From positions 4,485,001-4,549,000 of the forward strand of contig NC_084665.1 in assembly GCF_028389875.1 (NCBI RefSeq): a stretch of DNA of 64,000 nt, given 5' to 3'. The translations under genes were made by a program, and so were the position numbers. Of the stretch, positions 59,431 to 64,000 are shown in pieces. The DNA is from Rhea pennata (lineage: Eukaryota; Chordata; Aves; Rheiformes; Rheidae). The notes under the pieces are model-generated. The model did no database searches. It worked only from the letters and a program-made list of their open reading frames with translations, and was not told the DNA's origin. Each line of letters starts with the position of its first letter. The first letter of the stretch is position 1.

Positions 59431-62400
59431 ACCTCCAGCAATACAGCTTGCATGCAATGGCCCCCTGGAATTTAAGGTTGGAAGAAAATACCACTTTATC
59501 CGGGCAGAACAGCTTATCAGCGGCCATAAAATGGCACAGATGCAGTCATCTTTCTAGTAAATGCTGCTGATTGCATTCAGGCAAACTCAGATGCACAGCT
59601 ATAGATAAACCCAGGAGAAAACAGTTTATTCACTGCTAATTTAGGCATATGCAGCTTACCTCTTCTCTGCATAAAGTTTCAAGCAGACAAGTTTCGTCTT
59701 ATTATTTACCGCTGTGCAAAGCTTATTTTCTAGCAAAGGCCTGTCTTGATTTAAAGAAGTAAAGGGAAAAAAAATCTACCTCTCCTACCTCTCATATTGT
59801 TTGAGCATTATTTACTCCATGTGTAGAAGATTCTGTTTAATTTCCAGCTTGCATTTGTCTCTTTTTTAGCTTCCTGACACTGATTTTATTTTGTAGTTTT
59901 TATCCCCAGTTTAAAAAAATTTTCTTTGCTTGATACTTTCTTCCTCTGAAAGATTCTTTGAATCAAGTCACCTCCCAACCTTCCTTCTGCAAAGCTAAGC
60001 AGGCAGGTCTTAAACTCTAAATCACCTAACGGTGTGTTTCCTACAGTTTTTTGCTGGATTCTCACTTTTGCCTGAACATCCTTTTAAAAAGCAGAAACCC
60101 AAAATGTCTGTTCTGACATGAGGCTCAGCAATGAGAAATCTAAGTAGATTCTCATCCCTACTCTTATTTCTGTTTATACGTTGAAGGATGACAGGAGTGA
60201 TTTTTGCTAGAACATGACACTGAGGCTTTGCTTGACCACTGTAACCTCTAAATCTTTTTTGTAGTCCAAGAATCCCATAAGGCAGTTCCATTCTTTTGGC
60301 ATGAAAATGTATCTGAAAACGTCTTTTAATTGGTGTAGGTTAGCAAGAGATTGAGCCTACCCTAAACAATTTCTCTTCCTCATCGCTATTTACTGGTATA
60401 AGTATAGAAATTAGTCATTGTTATTACCTCATAATTATTTACCAACATTAAGTGTATAAATAATTCAGTGATATTAAAATTATTATTATGCATAATACTA
60501 TGAATTATTGGAATAAAAAGATGTACAGTAGTAACCATTAGAAAGTCAACATTAATCAACTTTTCCCTCAGTTATGTATGAGATAGCATAGTCTGCTGAA
60601 CACTCAGAACAGCAAATAAATGTGGTACCTCAGATACCACATTATGGTAAGAGTTGGCAGACGTTGCTTTTAAAATTGTAACCACTGTAACAAGAAATTT
60701 AACTGGAAAGTGAATTGTGTCATACTTGTTAAGTAAGTGTGACTTTCCAGTTTTCTAAATGAGCACCTAAATGATCAACCACAACATCTTCAAAGAAACA
60801 TGTCTGAAAAAACTGCTCAGAGAGCAACTGAATATTTCCTATAGAGCCAACTGGAAAGCTTCTGCCAGAAACTTCTGCTTCAATGGTAAGTGGCTTGCTG
60901 GGGGGAAAAAGATTGACCATTGAAATGGACTCCTTGAAAACAAAAAGTATGTTTCTAGTAGCTGCCCAAACTTTTCAGATTAACTTCCTAAATTTTATGC
61001 AGGTTTCAAAACCTATACGGTTTTTTTTGGTTGGACCTTTCTACTAAAATACTTCTAGTTTCAAAGGCAGAGTCAGAAAAAAGCTGGGGAGAAGCACTGC
61101 TTCTTTTTTCCATGGTTTTTGTAAAGATCAATCATTTCTCAAATAGCTGCCATGTCTTATCTCACAACACTTAGGCTACAATTTTACTACGATTATTCTT
61201 AGACAAAAAAAGTAAAGCACTGCTTGTAGTCACTGTCCAGTACTGAGAAGAGAGGAACACAGCTCACATGGGATTTTGCAGGAGCTCTGTCCCAGGGGAA
61301 CATGACCCAACCCCAAGCCATGCCATATAGAGGGGGACTGTACAGGCTGCATGGTCTGACTGTTTCATCAATAGCTACCTTTTCATTGAATCCATCGCTT
61401 TGCTATTGCCTCTTTTTACTCTCTAAAATTCTTGTCTACTTCCAGAGATGTATGGAAAAAGAGTCACCACATTCCCCCAGAATACATTGATAGAGGAGGT
61501 TCTGCTATGTTTCCTTGTTCTGTCCACGGAAAGGTCCATGAAAAGTCCACAAGCAATCTGCCCCTATGCCAGGGCCGTCACAGTGCTCCCACTAACAGAT
61601 GGGAAGGCTGAATCAAAATTTGACTAGATTCTCTCATCTTGTGTGAGAGATCTAGACACCGTCCCCCGTAGGGATGATTTAAATCCAGGTCCAGCATGAG
61701 ACTTCACCTTGGTCGTGGGAAGAGGCAAGGACATTAATGACTCAATAACTAATTCCTCTCTTTTCAACCTTATGTCTTCTTAAAAGAAGCTTTTCCACTA
61801 GTCACTATGGTCAGAGCACTTAGCCTCTCCTCAGGTCACCGCAGAGCATCTGCCAAAACTAGTGTAGTTCCTAATTATTTTGGAGGTAACCTGTACTTGA
61901 CTTACGTTCTGATCCTTCCTGTCTATTCTGTCTACGATTGTGGGTCCATTGCTACGGATCTTACCGCCATCACACCACAAACTAAGACATACGTACGTAT
62001 AAATATACACACGTATATAAGCTCTTTTCACAGGATCTGTGCAGAAAAAGACAAAAAGTCCAAATGTCATAGAGACTTTCTGACACTTAATGGAAGAAAA
62101 ACAACTGTGCAAACTTCTGATCTTTTTTCTTTTTCCAAGCCATAATCTGATTCAACATCTAAACTCCATCAGCAAGAAAATCACATTCAAAATTAACAGG
62201 TCATATCTGGTACATATAAAGTCAGACAATGATGAATTATGCTTCCTTAATATTGTGAGGTTGACCAAGTTCCTCTAACTCTTTTGCCCAACACTTTATA
62301 GGAAAAAAAAAAAAAAAAAAAGAAAGAAGAAGAGCTTAAATCTGCAGTACCGTAAGATGGCTTTGATTAAAAAGGGAAAAGTTGTGATCATTTTCACTAG

Positions 62401-64000
62401 CAAATTAGCTAAGGATGTTCAAACTGTGAAAAGTTTCCATTAATGAAAAAGAATCAATATCTATTACTGCTTTTCACTAAAAAAACTATGAAAGACACCA
62501 AAGGCTGTCAATCCAAAAAGGAGATGTTTCCACCAGGAATGGAGAGAATCAATTAGTAAACTAAGAAATAACTGGGGAAAAAAAGTGGTTTTACAACATA
62601 CAGAAATACCTAAAACTTTTTTTCCTCCCAAATTCTATCATGACAAGGGTAAGTGGGGAAAATACTTCTGTTAAACCAACGGCATCCATCTATTCCTCCA
62701 GCCATAAGAGAGGAAACATCCTTCTGCTCAACTGTTCCTCTGCCCTGGCCCGTTCCTGCTTTTCTTGGCATGGGGTGTATACAAACTCCTACACAACTTC
62801 CTGGGTCAAGACCAAATTTTTCTTGCTATTACAGACTACCCATGGTCTACAGGCCCAAGATCCAGTGAGACAGAGTGATGAAGAATTCTTCCATTTCATG
62901 AAGGCACAGGCCTACATCCATCAGAGATTACAGAACCTTTCATTGATGCCCCAGACACACCCAGTCAAATGACTTTTTTCTTTTTTTTTCTGTAAAACTA
63001 GAAAGGCTGTAGCAAAACTCATTCAGCGCTTGTGCCACTTCATAACTCTTATACTGACATGCAACCAACCAAAACCAAAGGTAAGCAATTATTAAAAACT
63101 ATCATTCTCACTTCCTTTGATGCACCTCACCAGAGAGATGCAATAGTTCCACACTGTTACTTATGAGATGCATCAACTACGTCTCCATATGCAAATCTCC
63201 CACTCACAGATACTTAAAGAGCCAGCTTTCAGGTAAAATGTGGGGCATACATGAAATCAGCCCTTGAGGGTTTGACTCAAAACACAGTCAATTGCATTTA
63301 TTTCACGGCGTTGGGATCAAGCCATTTGTGAATGGCATAGGTGTGTGTTTGTATATGTTTCATGCAGTGCAACTCATATGTTCATATTTGTTCATTTTTG
63401 AAATGCTAACACAAAATCAAGAAACAAAAAGACTTTTAGAGAATTTCATGGTCCTCAAGAAGGTATCAACCCACCTTACAAGTATTCCTTGTATAAAAAT
63501 AAAAAGAAGATGTCCAACACCTAAAATTGCGAATTTAATTAGAGGTTGTTTCTTGTAGACTATACATATACCATAGATGTTCTTCCATAACTTCAGAAGC
63601 TGCAGAACCAGATATAGAGCTTGGATTATTCCTCAGGCTCTTACTGAGCCTTGGTATCAGTTACTTACTTCTCTGACATCCCAATAAATGTGTTTTTTTA
63701 TAATATATATTCCATATAAAGATGCTTCTTGAAAGAAACCAAACACCGACTGAAGTTTGTCCTGATGACACTGGCTGTCAAAACTCTTGATAACATTAAC
63801 AATAACAAGGAAGCTTTTTACTGTATTTGTGTTAGGTTACACTGGTCTGTTTAGGGAAATAAGAGAAAGAAAGAAAAAAGAAAATTAAGCAAGAACCATC
63901 TTAAAGCTCAGGGAAACCTTCCAGTGGTTTGGAAAAAATCAGTTTAAAACTTCGCATGTTCACACAACTCCACACTTTCTGGTACTTACTGTCTTTGTCC
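59431..64000. other. Intergenic AT-rich sequence
   Basis: AT-rich, CpG-poor upstream DNA. It contains an 11-bp perfect inverted repeat at 60701-60711 and 60742-60752, and an A19 run at 62302-62320. No gene, RNA or clear repeat was identified. Confidence 0.65.

Noticed and set aside
58965..59570. 201-codon plus-strand frame
   Set aside because: Its second half runs through a MIR-like SINE relic and no protein family is recognisable.
1..64000. CRISPR arrays, bacterial operons, phage or viral genes, tRNA and rRNA genes
   Set aside because: None was found. The sequence is intron-bearing vertebrate DNA, and the only tandem arrays are simple microsatellites and short GC-rich repeats.

Overview
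This is vertebrate nuclear DNA. It holds the 5' part of one multi-exon developmental gene and its upstream gene desert. The gene is MEIS1, a TALE-class homeobox transcription factor and PBX/HOX cofactor, on the minus strand. Exons 1-6 lie at 18048 down to 12074, all with GT-AG splice sites. They encode about residues 1-210 of the roughly 390-residue protein: the N-terminus and the PBX-binding (Meis/PKNOX N-terminal) domain. The homeodomain exons are not in the window and must lie beyond position 1. MEIS1 is preferred over MEIS2 because exon 2 and exon 6 carry MEIS1-type residues.

The species is probably a sauropsid. Worn CR1 fragments, MIR-like SINE relics, a hairpin DNA-transposon relic and other repeats familiar from turtles, crocodilians and palaeognath birds are present. 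I see no L1 or Alu. GC-rich, CpG-dense blocks alternate sharply with AT-rich stretches. A palaeognath bird is a reasonable guess, but this is inference.

Layout: 1-12073 is the 3'-truncated intron 6, with GC-rich blocks, one DNA-transposon/CR1 cluster and AT-rich stretches that could be enhancers. 12074-18048 holds exons 6 to 1 with short introns rich in homopolymers and microsatellites. 18049-20220 is the promoter and CpG island, with a perfect PBX-MEIS decamer, tandem GC boxes, an ETS site and CCAAT boxes. 20220-25120 continues as a chain of CpG-rich blocks, as expected of a Polycomb-type developmental regulator. 25120-64000 is upstream intergenic DNA with no recognised protein gene: old repeats, scattered GC-rich blocks, several AT-rich candidate regulatory stretches, and one weak two-exon coding candidate near 28.4-29.1 kb beside an RFX X-box-like site.

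The most consequential observation is that exons 2 and 3, as written here, contain three single-base indels (one in exon 2, two opposite ones in exon 3) that break the MEIS1 reading frame. All exon borders and the rest of the code are intact, so assembly errors are the likeliest cause. A naive translation or gene predictor would miscall MEIS1 here. I found no convincing undescribed system; the best leads are regulatory.
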